The notes: generated by a model from the sequence alone, not told the origin. 64,000 bases of DNA from Rhizobiales bacterium GAS188 (GCA_900104855.1 FNSS01000001.1:7015001-7079000), one strand, 5' to 3'; positions 38,908 through 48,542 are shown, counted from the stretch's first letter. A program made the numbers and translations.

Positions 38908-40068
38908 ATGATCCATACCGAACAGCACCGCGAGCTCTCGCGCTCGGTCACCAAATTCGTCGAGAGCGAGATCGATCCTCATGCGCAGGAATGGGAGAGA
39001 GAAGGGATTTTCCCGGCCCATGAGCTCTTCAAGAAAATGGGCGCGCAAGGCTTCCTCGGCATTCACAAGCCCGAGCGGTTCGGCGGCCTCGCGCTCGACT
39101 ACTCCTACGAGCTCGCCTTCTGCGAGGCGCTCGGCGCGGCGAAGTCGAGCTCGGTCGCCATGGCGATCGGCGTCCAGACCGACATGGCGACGCCCGCGCT
39201 CTGCCGCTACGGGTCCGACGCGCTTCGCGACGAGTTCCTGGCGCCGAGCATTTCCGGCGAATACGTGGCCTGCCTAGGCGTCTCGGAAACAGGCGCCGGC
39301 TCCGATGTCGCGAACCTGAAGACGAGCGCCCGCAAGGACGGGGGCGACTATGTCATCAATGGTGGCAAGATGTGGACGACGAACGGCACCCAGGCCGACT
39401 GGATGTGTCTTCTCGCCAACACCAGCGACCGGCCGGTCCATAAGAACAAGACGCTGATCTGCCTGCCGATGAAGACCAAGGGCGTTGAGGTCGCGCGCAA
39501 GCTCGACAAGCTCGGGATGCGCGCCTCGGACACCGCGCAGATCCATTTCGACGATGTACGCGTGCCGCAGCGCTACCGCATCGGCGAGGAAGGGATGGGC
39601 TTCATCTACCAGATGCAGCAATTCCAGGAAGAACGCCTCTGGGGCGCGACCGCGACCCTCCGCAACATGGAGCGGGCCTTGCAAATGACAATCGACCACA
39701 CTTCGAACCGACAGGCCTTCGGCAAGAGCCTCCTCGACAATCAGGTCGTGCATTTCAGGCTTGCCGAGCTGCAGACCGAGATCGAGCTGTTGCGATCACT
39801 GATCTACCGTGCGGTCGAGGCGCATATCAATGGCGAGGATGTCCTCCAGCTCGCCTCCATGGCCAAGCTCAAGGCCGGCCGCCTGCATCGCGAGGTCGCC
39901 GATTCCTGCCTGCAGTATTTTGGAGGCATGGGCTACATGACTGACACGGAAATCTCGCGCATCTTTCGCGACTCCCGCCTCACCTCGATAGGTGGGGGAG
40001 CGGACGAGGTCATGCTCGGCATCGTGGCCAAGGGAATGGGCATTTTTCCCGGGCAGCGGAACAGGTAA
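38908..40068 (+). CDS. Acyl-CoA dehydrogenase, citronellyl-CoA dehydrogenase (AtuD)-like
   Basis: A 386-residue flavoprotein that makes an alpha,beta-double bond in a CoA thioester. Family features are GVSETGAGSDVANLKTSA near residue 126, GGKMWTTNGTQADWMCLLAN near residue 149, the RQAFGKSLLDNQ stretch near residue 268 and CLQYFGGMGYM near residue 345. The QTDMATPALCRYGSD and ASDTAQIHFDDVRVPQRYRIG segments read like citronellyl-CoA dehydrogenases of the acyclic terpene pathway. The start at 38908 follows GGGAGAGG. It would act before the carboxylase. Confidence 0.88.
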   Translation: MIHTEQHRELSRSVTKFVESEIDPHAQEWEREGIFPAHELFKKMGAQGFLGIHKPERFGGLALDYSYELAFCEALGAAKSSSVAMAIGVQTDMATPALCRYGSDALRDEFLAPSISGEYVACLGVSETGAGSDVANLKTSARKDGGDYVINGGKMWTTNGTQADWMCLLANTSDRPVHKNKTLICLPMKTKGVEVARKLDKLGMRASDTAQIHFDDVRVPQRYRIGEEGMGFIYQMQQFQEERLWGATATLRNMERALQMTIDHTSNRQAFGKSLLDNQVVHFRLAELQTEIELLRSLIYRAVEAHINGEDVLQLASMAKLKAGRLHREVADSCLQYFGGMGYMTDTEISRIFRDSRLTSIGGGADEVMLGIVAKGMGIFPGQRNR

Positions 40069-40190
40069 GCTACCTCCGCCACCGCTTCTCCCCTCCGCCG
40101 AAATTGCAGGCTCGGATAAGACGTCCAAAACCCGGCTCCGGACTCAGATATGCCCCTCAGGCCGAGCTGCCCGCCTCGAGACGGCAGGGT

Positions 40191-40937
40191 CTAGCGAAGC
40201 CGCCCGATGGGGATGATCTCCCGGTCCGTGGGGCTGAAAGGCAGACCCGCCCAATTGCCGAGCCATCTTTCGACGACCAACCCGGCGTCATGCATCATGC
40301 TCGAGAGGTTCTCTCTTGAAGGAAAGGCGAGCTTTGAACGGGAGGAATATATGCGGCCATTCGTGCCAATCCTGTAGTAGGTCCCATAAGTCACGATCCC
40401 CGTCTGGGGATCTTGGCTGGCATCGTTCCAAGCGAGAACCTCGCCAAAGATCGGGTGCTTGATCAGTCGCTCCGATGCATGGGGAGTCCATGTCTTCCAA
40501 GCCTCGACCAGCGGATTCCGCGAGTCGAAAATAAAGCGTCCCTCGGTTGTCAGATGGCGCGCGATCGTCCGAAGGACCGCGGATTGGTCTTGCGCCCAGA
40601 GGAATACCTGAAAGGCATGCCCGGTCAGCACGATCAGGTCGAAGCGCCGGTTCAGCTGCACCTTTCGGGCGTCGTCTTGCACCCAGCTGACCCGCTCGCC
40701 GCCTGGCCTGCGGGCCGCGATATCGAGCATCGGCCCCGCGGCATCGACGCCGACGACCTCGCGTCGCGTATCCTGCGCCATACTCGCGGCGAACATGCCC
40801 GTGCCACATCCGAGATCGAGCGTGGATGAGCAGCCGGCAGCGAGGTTCTTGCAATATTCGAAATCGTCGCCCCACTCGTTCTCGATGTCATAGAATTGGA
40901 CGAGGTCGGGATCGTTGTAGAGACCATCGGCTTGCAC
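40191..40937 (-). CDS. Class I SAM-dependent methyltransferase
   Basis: A 248-residue protein with a Rossmann-type SAM site: TLDLGCGTGMFAASMA near residue 40 (motif I), EVVGVDAAGPMLDIA near residue 62 with the acidic residue binding the ribose, and FDLIVLTGHAFQVFL near residue 103. The C-terminal half is beta-rich (TYGTYYRIGTNGRIYSSR), as in small-molecule methyltransferases with a lid. It stands alone. No substrate can be inferred. Confidence 0.85.
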   Translation of the reverse strand: MQADGLYNDPDLVQFYDIENEWGDDFEYCKNLAAGCSSTLDLGCGTGMFAASMAQDTRREVVGVDAAGPMLDIAARRPGGERVSWVQDDARKVQLNRRFDLIVLTGHAFQVFLWAQDQSAVLRTIARHLTTEGRFIFDSRNPLVEAWKTWTPHASERLIKHPIFGEVLAWNDASQDPQTGIVTYGTYYRIGTNGRIYSSRSKLAFPSRENLSSMMHDAGLVVERWLGNWAGLPFSPTDREIIPIGRLR

Positions 40938-41104
40938 GCAGCGGGCTCCTCAGATGTCGCCATTGGCAATAGCGTCATTTGGCCTGCCCGTCACGACTCG
41001 CCATTGCCGGACGAGATCTCGACGATCGGCCAGCTCCCGTCGCAGTTGACGGTCAACGGCTTGGATCAATGCAGGTTGGCTGGAGCCGAACGGCACAAAA
41101 CTGT

Positions 41105-41554
41105 CTACAGATGTGCAAGGACCTTCCGAAGCGGAAGCCCTAAGCACTTTGCAAGTTGATCGTCCTGTTCCGCGGTCGTGTTGCCGATATCGGGATTCAT
41201 CGCCTCGAGGACAAAGCGGCCGAATGCAGCCGGCCAAATATAGCGAAGATCGTTCAGCGAGGTTTGCGAGCCGCAGCATGGCGTTGTGACGGCGAGATCG
41301 CGAAATAATGTCTGCCAGGCCCGATCCATCGCACCACGCCACCAATGTTCGACGTCAACGCCGCAGGCCGGACACTGAATGTCGGATAAGTTCCCCAGCC
41401 CGCTGAAGAACTCAGTGTTCTCCTTAAGCTCGAAAGAAACCTTGTCCGCGCGGGGTGCGCAGGAAGACAATAGCTGAACCGCCCTTTCCGCCGCGTCTTT
41501 CGTCGGTTGGGCATTTGGGTCGGCGGGCACGAACTGTATCCAATGGTCGGACAC
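41105..41554 (-). CDS. Conserved hypothetical protein with a zinc-ribbon-like Cys set
   Basis: A 149-residue acidic protein opening VSDHWIQFVPADPNAQP. CPACG near residue 83 and TPCCG near residue 115 could form a four-Cys zinc site around a Trp-rich segment (VEHWWRGAMDRAW). The start is a GTG at 41554 preceded by a near-ideal ribosome site, GGAGGTGATC at 41557-41566, so the longer frame to 41593 is rejected. Function unknown. It stands alone between the methyltransferase and the MlrC peptidase. Confidence 0.72.
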   Translation of the reverse strand: MSDHWIQFVPADPNAQPTKDAAERAVQLLSSCAPRADKVSFELKENTEFFSGLGNLSDIQCPACGVDVEHWWRGAMDRAWQTLFRDLAVTTPCCGSQTSLNDLRYIWPAAFGRFVLEAMNPDIGNTTAEQDDQLAKCLGLPLRKVLAHL

Positions 41555-41641
41555 TTGATCACCTCCCCCAATGCGGCTCGTCCGGAAAAACACACGAACG
41601 GAACAATACGCAACGGCCAGCGGCCGCGCTCTGCAAAATAT

Positions 41642-43141
41642 TCATCGTGGCAGTTCCAGATCGCGATCGAGCGGAAAGATCGGGCGCCGGACCCTGGCAT
41701 AAGGCAGTTTGGTGAGATCCGGTGTGCAGAGCGCGCCGCTGTCGCAGACAATCACCTGCCCCGCGATCGGCTCGAAGGCCGCACGAAAATGCTGCATCGA
41801 TTTCAGCGCGACGACGGATTTCGCCACCGGGTCGATGCCGAATGCGCGGAACTGCTGCAGGTCGAGCATTTGCGACGGAGCCGAGACGACAAGGATGTCG
41901 ATGTCGCCGACGCCCAGCACCGCCGTCGTGCCCCAGCTTCCCTTGAGGCCGCCGACCATCGGCCCATCCCCGATATAGGCGCCATCGCTCAACAGCCTGA
42001 GCTGCCCCGCGACCGCCAATGGTGCGCCACCGACATACGGGTCCGTCTTGCCGCCAAGCCGGATCGTCACTGTCTCACCAACCTTGTGTCGATGAAGTTC
42101 CAGCGCAGCTTCCGGATCGACCATCGGCCCGAAGCAAGCGTCCTTGACGTCCGCCGCGATCATCGCGCGGAGCAGCTCGGTGGAATCGCCGTAGCCGCCA
42201 CCGCCCGGGTTGTCGGCATAATCGGCGATGACCAGCGGCCCACCGGATTTCGTGTAGGCGTTGGCGAGGCGGGCCGCTTCCTCCACCGACACATAGTTGT
42301 TGACGTTCTCGAAGCGCCGTTCCCACATGTCGTCGACCAGCGCCTCGGCGAAGGCGCGGTGCCGCGCGAGATCGCCCTGCGCGGTGACGAGCACCGTCGG
42401 CCCGACTTCCTCGATATCGGCATTGCCGAAGCCGCCATTGACGCTGACGGCAAAGACGTCCGGCTCCTGCTCATAGGCCCGGGCGCGGGCGATGCGCTCC
42501 ACCATCGGGCCGATATCGGTGCGCCCGCCGTTGATTTCCTCGAGCATCGGCCGCGCGGCGCGCAGCGTCACCGGCCGCGCTTCGCCCGTCATCGCCTTCT
42601 GCAGGGTTTCCGCCGCCTGCCGCGCGCAGATCCGCATGTCGACATGCGGATAGGTCTTGTAGGACACGATGATATTGGCGAGCTCCGCCATCTTGCGCGT
42701 CACATTGGCATGCGGATCGAGCGTGATGCCGATTGGGATATCCGGCCCGACGACGGCGCGCAGGCGCTCCAGCAACTCGCCCTCCCCGTCCTGGCAGAAA
42801 TCGGTGACCATCGCGCCGTGCAACCCAAGCAGGATGCCCCGGATCTCGCCCTTATGCCGGCGCGCCGTCTCGACGATCACGCCGGCGATACGCTCATAGG
42901 CATCGCGCGTCACCGGCCCTGACGGGAAGGCCGACGCGCTGATCGCGTGGACCAGCAGCCAGCCATGATGCTTCGCGACATCGTTGAAACCGGCGATCGG
43001 CGTGTTGGCATCGCCCCGCTCGGCGATGGCCGTGTCGCCCTGATGCAGGCCGCGCTCCTCGAAACAGGCGTAGTCGGTCGGGCGACGGCTGAACGTATTG
43101 CTCTCATGCGCGAATTCCGCGGTCAAAACCGTGAACGACAT
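41642..43141 (-). CDS. M81-family metallopeptidase (microcystinase C, MlrC-like)
   Basis: A 499-residue protein of the MlrC family. FAHESNTFSRRPTDYACFEER near residue 10 is the N-terminal DUF1485 signature with metal-type His and Glu. LGLHGAMVTDFCQDGEGELL near residue 108, LDPHANVTRKM near residue 138, YKTYPHVDM near residue 160 and ADYADNPGGGGYGDSTELL near residue 308 also match. MlrC opens linear peptides containing D- or beta-amino acids. It starts 19 bases after the ABC ATPase stop with GGAGAT upstream, so it is the last gene of the transporter operon, probably splitting the imported substrate. Confidence 0.9.
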   Translation of the reverse strand: MSFTVLTAEFAHESNTFSRRPTDYACFEERGLHQGDTAIAERGDANTPIAGFNDVAKHHGWLLVHAISASAFPSGPVTRDAYERIAGVIVETARRHKGEIRGILLGLHGAMVTDFCQDGEGELLERLRAVVGPDIPIGITLDPHANVTRKMAELANIIVSYKTYPHVDMRICARQAAETLQKAMTGEARPVTLRAARPMLEEINGGRTDIGPMVERIARARAYEQEPDVFAVSVNGGFGNADIEEVGPTVLVTAQGDLARHRAFAEALVDDMWERRFENVNNYVSVEEAARLANAYTKSGGPLVIADYADNPGGGGYGDSTELLRAMIAADVKDACFGPMVDPEAALELHRHKVGETVTIRLGGKTDPYVGGAPLAVAGQLRLLSDGAYIGDGPMVGGLKGSWGTTAVLGVGDIDILVVSAPSQMLDLQQFRAFGIDPVAKSVVALKSMQHFRAAFEPIAGQVIVCDSGALCTPDLTKLPYARVRRPIFPLDRDLELPR

Positions 43142-43160
43142 CGTTCTGATCTCCGTTCTT

Positions 43161-44147
43161 TCAGGTGATGGGATGGTGGCAAGCGACCGGATGGCCCTCC
43201 TCCACGGCCACGGGTTCCGGCCTCTCGCTGCGGCACAGCTCGCTGGCGCGCGGGCAGCGCATCGCGAAGGCGCAGCCTTGCGGGAGATCGAAGGCGCTGG
43301 CGATTTCGCCGCTCAGCGTCGTCACGACCCGGCGGCGCGCAGGATCGGGCGCGAAAGTGCTGTCGACCAGCGCCTTCGTGTAGTGGTGACGCGGCCGCGC
43401 CTGGGGATGCGGCAATATCTCGACGATGCGCCCGAGATACATCACGACGATCCGATCGCAGAAATAGCGGACCAGCCCGAGATCATGCGAGATGAAAAGG
43501 TAGGTCAGGCCGAAATCCGTCCGAAACCGCTCCAGCAACTCGACGATCTGCGCCTGGATCGAGACGTCCAGCGAGGCGGTGGGCTCGTCGAGCACCAGGA
43601 AATCCGGTCTCAGCGCCAAAGCGCGGGCGATGCCGACCCGCTGCTTCTGGCCGCCGGAAAGCTGGTGCGGATAGCTTTTGGCCACCGCCGAACCGAGGCC
43701 CACCATGGCGAGCAGTTCCTCGATCCTGGCCGCGGCGGCTTTGCCGGAGAGGCGGGTCTCCTGGAGCTGGAACGGTTCGAGCAGCGCCGCGCCGATCGTG
43801 TAGCGCGGATCAAGCGAGGAATAGGGATCCTGGAATACCATCTGCATGCGCTGGCGCAGGCGGCGCAGGGCCGCCTGGTTCAGGCCCGCGAGATCGACGC
43901 CGTCGAAGGCGACCGAGCCTGACGTTGCTTCGACGAGCCGCAGGACGAGCCGGGCGAGGGTCGACTTCCCGCAGCCGGATTCACCGACGACCCCGGTGAC
44001 GCGGCCGCGTTCGACATCGAGCGACACGTCGTTCACCGCGCGCATCACGCGGCTCTTGCCGAACAAGCCGCCGCTTGCCACGAATTCCCGCGTCAGGTTG
44101 CGGATGGAGACGAGCGCCTCCCCTGCCCTCTCAGCCATCGGCGCCAA
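43161..44147 (-). CDS. Peptide/nickel-type ABC transporter ATP-binding protein (DppF/OppF-like)
   Basis: A 328-residue ATPase: Walker [17 protein letters not shown] near residue 60, Q-loop [17 protein letters not shown] near residue 108, signature [17 protein letters not shown] near residue 160, Walker [15 protein letters not shown] near residue 182 and H-loop FISHDLG near residue 214. The C-terminal oligopeptide extension has the usual Cys cluster ([14 protein letters not shown]). It overlaps the DppD-like gene by 17 bases. ATG 44138 is an alternative start. It powers the Dpp-like importer encoded with it. Confidence 0.93.
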   Translation of the reverse strand: MAPMAERAGEALVSIRNLTREFVASGGLFGKSRVMRAVNDVSLDVERGRVTGVVGESGCGKSTLARLVLRLVEATSGSVAFDGVDLAGLNQAALRRLRQRMQMVFQDPYSSLDPRYTIGAALLEPFQLQETRLSGKAAAARIEELLAMVGLGSAVAKSYPHQLSGGQKQRVGIARALALRPDFLVLDEPTASLDVSIQAQIVELLERFRTDFGLTYLFISHDLGLVRYFCDRIVVMYLGRIVEILPHPQARPRHHYTKALVDSTFAPDPARRRVVTTLSGEIASAFDLPQGCAFAMRCPRASELCRSERPEPVAVEEGHPVACHHPIT

Positions 44148-45093
44148 CCTCGCCGAAATGGCAGGCGACCGATGCTTCGCCGTGCCGCCGCCGCAATGGC
44201 GCCTCGCCGCCGCAAATGACCTCGGCCCGGTCGCAACGCGGGTGGAAGCGGCAGCCGGATGGATAGAGTGCGACGCTCGGCACGGCGCCGCGAATGCCCT
44301 TCAGGCTGCCCGGCAGCGCGCCCTCCTTGGCGATGCAGTTGATCAGCGCGCGGGTATAGGGATGCCGCGGCTGCGCAAAGATGCGCGCCACCCTGTTGCT
44401 CTCGGCGATCCGGCCGGCATAGAGCACGACGACGCGGTCGCAGGCCTGCGCCACCACGCCCATATCGTGCGTGATCAGCATCAGGGCGACATTGCGCAGC
44501 CGCACCAGCTCGACCAGGATCTGAATGATCTGCGCCTGGATCGTCACGTCGAGCGCGGTCGTCGGCTCGTCCGCGATGATCAGTTCGGGATCGGCCGCGA
44601 GCGCCATGGCAATGACGATGCGCTGCTTCATGCCGCCCGAAAGCTGGTGCGGATATTGGCGGTAGACGGTCGCAGCTTCAGGGATGCGCAATTGCTGCAT
44701 CAGCTCGATGCCGCGCGCCCGCGCCTCATCGTTCCTGAGGCCGAGATGCAGCCGCGACACCTGGTCGATCTGGCTACCGATGCGCCGGATCGGATCGAGC
44801 GACGTCATCGGGTTCTGCGTGATCAGCGCCATACGCCTGCCGCGCAGGCGCCGGTACTGGGCTTCGGGCAGGCCGACGAGATCGAGCCCGGCAAAGCGCA
44901 TCGAGCCGCCGGTGATCCAGCCGCCGATCAGCGGCAGCAGCCCCATGACGGACAGTGCCGTCAGCGATTTGCCGGAACCGGATTCTCCGACGACGCCAAG
45001 GATCTCGCCCTTGTCGAGCGAGAAGGACAGGCGATCGAGCGGTTGCAGCGCCGCGATGGAGATGGAGAGGTCGTCGACCGTGAGCAGCGCCAT
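44131..45093 (-). CDS. Peptide/nickel-type ABC transporter ATP-binding protein (DppD/OppD-like)
   Basis: A 320-residue ATPase: Walker [17 protein letters not shown] near residue 36, Q-loop [15 protein letters not shown] near residue 85, signature [17 protein letters not shown] near residue 145, Walker [14 protein letters not shown] near residue 168. Its C-terminal extension carries the Cys-containing [16 protein letters not shown], which may hold an iron-sulfur cluster as in some Dpp/Opp ATPases. The start at ATG 45093 leaves a one-base gap to the permease gene. Confidence 0.93.
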   Translation of the reverse strand: MALLTVDDLSISIAALQPLDRLSFSLDKGEILGVVGESGSGKSLTALSVMGLLPLIGGWITGGSMRFAGLDLVGLPEAQYRRLRGRRMALITQNPMTSLDPIRRIGSQIDQVSRLHLGLRNDEARARGIELMQQLRIPEAATVYRQYPHQLSGGMKQRIVIAMALAADPELIIADEPTTALDVTIQAQIIQILVELVRLRNVALMLITHDMGVVAQACDRVVVLYAGRIAESNRVARIFAQPRHPYTRALINCIAKEGALPGSLKGIRGAVPSVALYPSGCRFHPRCDRAEVICGGEAPLRRRHGEASVACHFGEVGADG

Positions 45094-45094
45094 C

Positions 45095-45940
45095 TCAGAC
45101 GTCCCGCAGACGTTGGCGGATATCGAGCGCATCGATCAGGGAATCGCCGAAGAGATTGATGGCGATCACGGTCGCGGCGATGGCGACGCCGGGAAAGATG
45201 ATGATCCAGGGCGCGATGAAGATCTGCGCCGTACCGGAGCTCATCATCGCACCCCAGCTCGGCGTCGGCGGCTGCGCGCCGAGCCCGAAGAAGCCGAGCG
45301 TCGCCTCGAGGATGATCGCATCGCCGGTCGCCAGCATGCCCGCGACGATGACCGGCGTCAGCGCATTCGGCAGCAGGTGGCGCATGAGCACATGCGCATG
45401 GCCGGCGCCGAGACTGATCGTCGCCTCGACATAGGTCTCGCCCTTCAGCGCCATGATCTGGGCGCGGGTCAACCGGGTGAATTGCGCGAGATAAGCGATG
45501 CTGATGGCGATCGCCGTGCTGTGCAGGCCAGGTCCGAGAATGGCGATCAACATCAGCGCGAGCAGGATTTCGGGAAATGCCCAGGTGAGGTCGACGATCA
45601 CCGTTACGGCCCGGTCGAACGGGCCGCCGAAATACCCTGCGGCGGCGCCGAGCACCATGCCGACCGCCACCGAAACGCCGATCGAGACGACGCCGACGGT
45701 GAGCGAGGTGCGAGCGCCGTAGATGATGCGCGAAAGCAGGTCGCGGCCGAACTCGTCGGTCCCGAGCCAGAAGGCGGCGGACGGCTCATGATTGGCGAGC
45801 GAGAGGTTCTGCGCATCGAAGCCATAAGGTGCGATCCAGGGCGCCAGCAGCGCGCAGAGGATGACCACGAGCAGGAACCCTACGGAGAGCGCCCCGCGAA
45901 AGCTGCGCAGGATCTTGCCGGGCAAGGGGCTGCCGAACAT
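45095..45940 (-). CDS. Peptide/nickel-type ABC transporter permease (DppC-like)
   Basis: A 281-residue inner-membrane protein with about six hydrophobic segments (first FRGALSVGFLLVVILCALLAP near residue 15). The cytoplasmic coupling motif is EATISLGAGHAHVLMRHLLPNALTPVIV near residue 180, the EAA loop for ATPase contact. The N-terminal OppC-type domain includes HEPSAAFWLGTDEFGRDLLSR near residue 48, which is diagnostic for the C-type permease. It starts 2 bases after the DppB stop. Confidence 0.93.
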   Translation of the reverse strand: MFGSPLPGKILRSFRGALSVGFLLVVILCALLAPWIAPYGFDAQNLSLANHEPSAAFWLGTDEFGRDLLSRIIYGARTSLTVGVVSIGVSVAVGMVLGAAAGYFGGPFDRAVTVIVDLTWAFPEILLALMLIAILGPGLHSTAIAISIAYLAQFTRLTRAQIMALKGETYVEATISLGAGHAHVLMRHLLPNALTPVIVAGMLATGDAIILEATLGFFGLGAQPPTPSWGAMMSSGTAQIFIAPWIIIFPGVAIAATVIAINLFGDSLIDALDIRQRLRDV

Positions 45941-45942
45941 GG

Positions 45943-46869
45943 CTATCGCACCCCGTCGCGGATGCGCGGATCCATGCTCGCCTGGATGACGTCGCCGAGC
46001 AGCGTGCCTAGCATGACCGCGATCGCCAGCATCAGCAGGCAGCCCTGCACGACCGGGTAATCACGCTGGTTGAGCGAATGGATCAACAGGGAACCGAGGC
46101 CGGGACGGGCGAAGACGAACTCGACCGTCACGGCGCCACCAAGGATCCAGCCGATGCGCAGGCCGAGGATGGTCACGACCGGCAGCAGCGCATGGCGCAT
46201 GACATGGCCGATCTGGATCTTCCAGTTCGGCACGCCCTTCGCATGCAGCATGAGCGCGAAATCCTTGCGCGCGACATCGAGCATCGCCACCCGTGTGACG
46301 CGGGCGACCAGCGCCGTCCCGGCGATGCCGATTGTCAGCACGGGCAGGACGAGCGCATCCCAACTGCGCGCGCCCGAAACGGGAAACCACTCGAACTGCA
46401 CCGCGAAGACGAGAATAAACAGCAGGCCCAGCCAGAAGCTCGGCAAGGTCGATCCCATCAGGATCAGCGTCATCACGGCCCGGTCGAACACGGTGTCCTT
46501 GAACACCGCCGCCAGCGCACCGGTGGTGATGCCGACGACGGTCGAGAAGATCAGCGCCAGGCCGCCGAGCGCCAGGCTCGACGGCAGGTTCTGCGCGATC
46601 AGATCGGCAACAGGTCGACGCAGGATGATCGCCTCGCCGAAATCGCCGCGCAGTACATTGCCGAGCCAGAACAGGTATTGCGCCACCAGCGGCCGGTCGA
46701 GGCCGTATTTGGCGATGACCTCTTCACGCTGCTGCGGCGACGACCCGATCTGCACCATGCTGTCGATCGGGTCGCCGGGCACGAGATGGATGATCATGAA
46801 GATCACCATCGAGACGACCAGGAACACCGGCAGCAGGACGAGCAGCCGCTTCAGCACGAATGTCAGCAT
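45943..46869 (-). CDS. Peptide/nickel-type ABC transporter permease (DppB-like)
   Basis: A 308-residue integral membrane permease. The N-terminus LKRLLVLLPVFLVVSMVIFMIIHLVPGDPID is the typical B-type opening, with GDP at about residue 32. The EAA-like loop is RKDFALMLHAKGVPNWKIQIGHVMRHALLPV near residue 205. It pairs with the DppC-like protein to form the channel. It follows the binding-protein gene across a short gap containing a tandem duplication. Confidence 0.93.
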   Translation of the reverse strand: MLTFVLKRLLVLLPVFLVVSMVIFMIIHLVPGDPIDSMVQIGSSPQQREEVIAKYGLDRPLVAQYLFWLGNVLRGDFGEAIILRRPVADLIAQNLPSSLALGGLALIFSTVVGITTGALAAVFKDTVFDRAVMTLILMGSTLPSFWLGLLFILVFAVQFEWFPVSGARSWDALVLPVLTIGIAGTALVARVTRVAMLDVARKDFALMLHAKGVPNWKIQIGHVMRHALLPVVTILGLRIGWILGGAVTVEFVFARPGLGSLLIHSLNQRDYPVVQGCLLMLAIAVMLGTLLGDVIQASMDPRIRDGVR

Positions 46870-46901
46870 TTGCCCCTCCCCTGCGGCATTTCGAACGCCA
46901 T

Positions 46902-46935
46902 CGATGCAGTTATTTGGCCGATGCAGTTATTTGGC
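46902..46935. repeat. Tandem 17-bp duplication over the binding-protein stop codon
   Basis: CGATGCAGTTATTTGGC occurs at 46902-46918 and again at 46919-46935, in perfect tandem. The right copy contains the stop codon of the substrate-binding protein (46927-46929) and its last two codons. The left copy is untranslated. It looks like a recent slippage duplication in the gap before the DppB gene. Confidence 0.8.
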
Positions 46936-48498
46936 AGGCTCGATATCCATCATCGACTGGCTCTGCAGGCCGGTGCCGTGGATGACCGCGGGGAGCTGGA
47001 TCCGGTTGTTGTAGGCAAAGTTCTGTGCCGGTTGGTAGATCGGCGCGAAGGCGAACAGGGACAGGATATACTCATGGTATGTCTTGAAATTCGCGACCCG
47101 CTCGTCCCAGGTGCGCGACTTGTTCATGGCAATGTCGTCCAGTTTCTCGGCTTGCGGATCGTTGAGCATCGAGACGTTCGGATAGCCGAGTCGGTTGGCG
47201 CTGAAGAACCAGTCGAGGATATCGGCATTGGTCCACAGATAGCTGCGGACTGCGAGCTGGTGCTCGGTCTTCTTCTTGTATTGCGCATTGATGCTGCTGG
47301 CGTCGAAGACGCTGATCTCGGCCTGCATGCCGATCGCCTTGAGCTGCGCCTGCACCACTTCGCTCAGCCGCTTGTACTCCGTGCCGTTCTGCGTCCAGAG
47401 CTTCACCTGCAGCGGCTTGCCGTCCTTCACGCGGATGCTGTTCGGCCCCGGCTTCCAGCCGGCTTCGTCGAGCAGCTTCTTGGCCCGGTCGAGATCGAAG
47501 CTGATATTGTATTTCGGATCGACCTTCGATTCCTGCAGCGACGAGATCAGGAAGTTGTTGGCGACCGCGCCCTGCCCGCCATAGAGGCTGGCAAGGATCT
47601 CCTTCTGGTTGATCGCAAAAGCCGTTGCCTCGCGCACCTTGATGTCGGTGAAGGGCTCGACGGTCGTGTTGATCGGCATATAGACGACTTCGGTGCCGGG
47701 GATCGACACCACCGTCAGGTTCTTCTCTACCTGGATGCGCGGCAGGAAGTCGCTCGGCACGTTCACGAGCAGGTCGACGCCGCCGGTCTTGAGCTCGAGG
47801 AAGGCGGTCGATTCCTCGGCGATCTCGCGGAAGGTCAGGCGCTTGAATTTCGCCGGTCCTTTGTTCGCGGATAGATCCGAGCCCCACGCATAGTCGTCGT
47901 TACGGGTGAGCACCGTTTGCTGGCCGACGGTGAACTGCTCCATCTTGTAGGGTCCGGTTCCGACGGCCTGCGTCACGCCGAACTTGTCGCCGAGCGCGTC
48001 ATAGACCTTGGGCGCCGGAATGCACATGAAGACGCTGGCGAGGTTCGACAAAAGATTCGGATCGGGGTGCTTCATGTGGAACTTCACGGTCAGGTCGTCG
48101 ACGACTTCGACCTTGTCGATCGCCTCGACCGTGAAGGCGTTTTCACTGCCGGCGAATTGCGGCACCCACCATTCGATCGTCTTGGCATTGAAGGCTTCGC
48201 CGTCATGGAATTTCACGCTCGGCTTCAGCTTGAACGTCCATTCCATTCCGTCTGGCGAGGATTGCCACGAGGTCGCGAGCTGGCCGTGAAAGCCCTGATC
48301 GGCATCCTGCACGACGAGCCGGTCGTAGATCAGGGACGTTGCAGTGTTGAGCTTCGTCGCCTTGATGGGGTTATAGGTCGGCGCGCCGACCAGCCGCGCG
48401 GTGAGCACGAAGGTCGCTTCCTGCGCGAAGCTCAGGGACGGCAAGGCGGTCGCCATCAGGCTCGCCGACAGCAAGGCTATTGCGGCACTCGTCTTCAT
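46927..48498 (-). CDS. Peptide ABC transporter substrate-binding protein (SBP family 5)
   Basis: A 523-residue periplasmic binding protein. Its signal peptide (KTSAAIALLSASLMATALPS, cut near SFA-QEA) is followed by the cluster C pattern: YNPIKATKLNTATSLIYDRLV near residue 40, LATSWQSSPDGMEWTFKLKPSVKFHDGEAFNAKTIEWW near residues 67-105 and TGPYKMEQF near residue 160. It delivers peptides or related ligands to the DppB/C permease encoded downstream. It should be the most abundant product of the operon. The stop codon lies within a tandem duplication. Confidence 0.93.
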   Translation of the reverse strand: MKTSAAIALLSASLMATALPSLSFAQEATFVLTARLVGAPTYNPIKATKLNTATSLIYDRLVVQDADQGFHGQLATSWQSSPDGMEWTFKLKPSVKFHDGEAFNAKTIEWWVPQFAGSENAFTVEAIDKVEVVDDLTVKFHMKHPDPNLLSNLASVFMCIPAPKVYDALGDKFGVTQAVGTGPYKMEQFTVGQQTVLTRNDDYAWGSDLSANKGPAKFKRLTFREIAEESTAFLELKTGGVDLLVNVPSDFLPRIQVEKNLTVVSIPGTEVVYMPINTTVEPFTDIKVREATAFAINQKEILASLYGGQGAVANNFLISSLQESKVDPKYNISFDLDRAKKLLDEAGWKPGPNSIRVKDGKPLQVKLWTQNGTEYKRLSEVVQAQLKAIGMQAEISVFDASSINAQYKKKTEHQLAVRSYLWTNADILDWFFSANRLGYPNVSMLNDPQAEKLDDIAMNKSRTWDERVANFKTYHEYILSLFAFAPIYQPAQNFAYNNRIQLPAVIHGTGLQSQSMMDIEPAK

Positions 48499-48542
48499 GT
48501 TTGTTCACCCTTCACAATAGATTAGGAATCGCTCGGTCGTGA

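Noticed and set aside
37113..38954. 613-codon open frame on the minus strand opposite the second CoA ligase
   Set aside because: Shadow of a well-formed adenylating enzyme; no start signal and no domain.
46078..47874. 598-codon plus-strand open frame opposite the permease and binding protein genes
   Set aside because: Antisense to two clear transporter genes; His/Asp/Arg-rich shadow composition.
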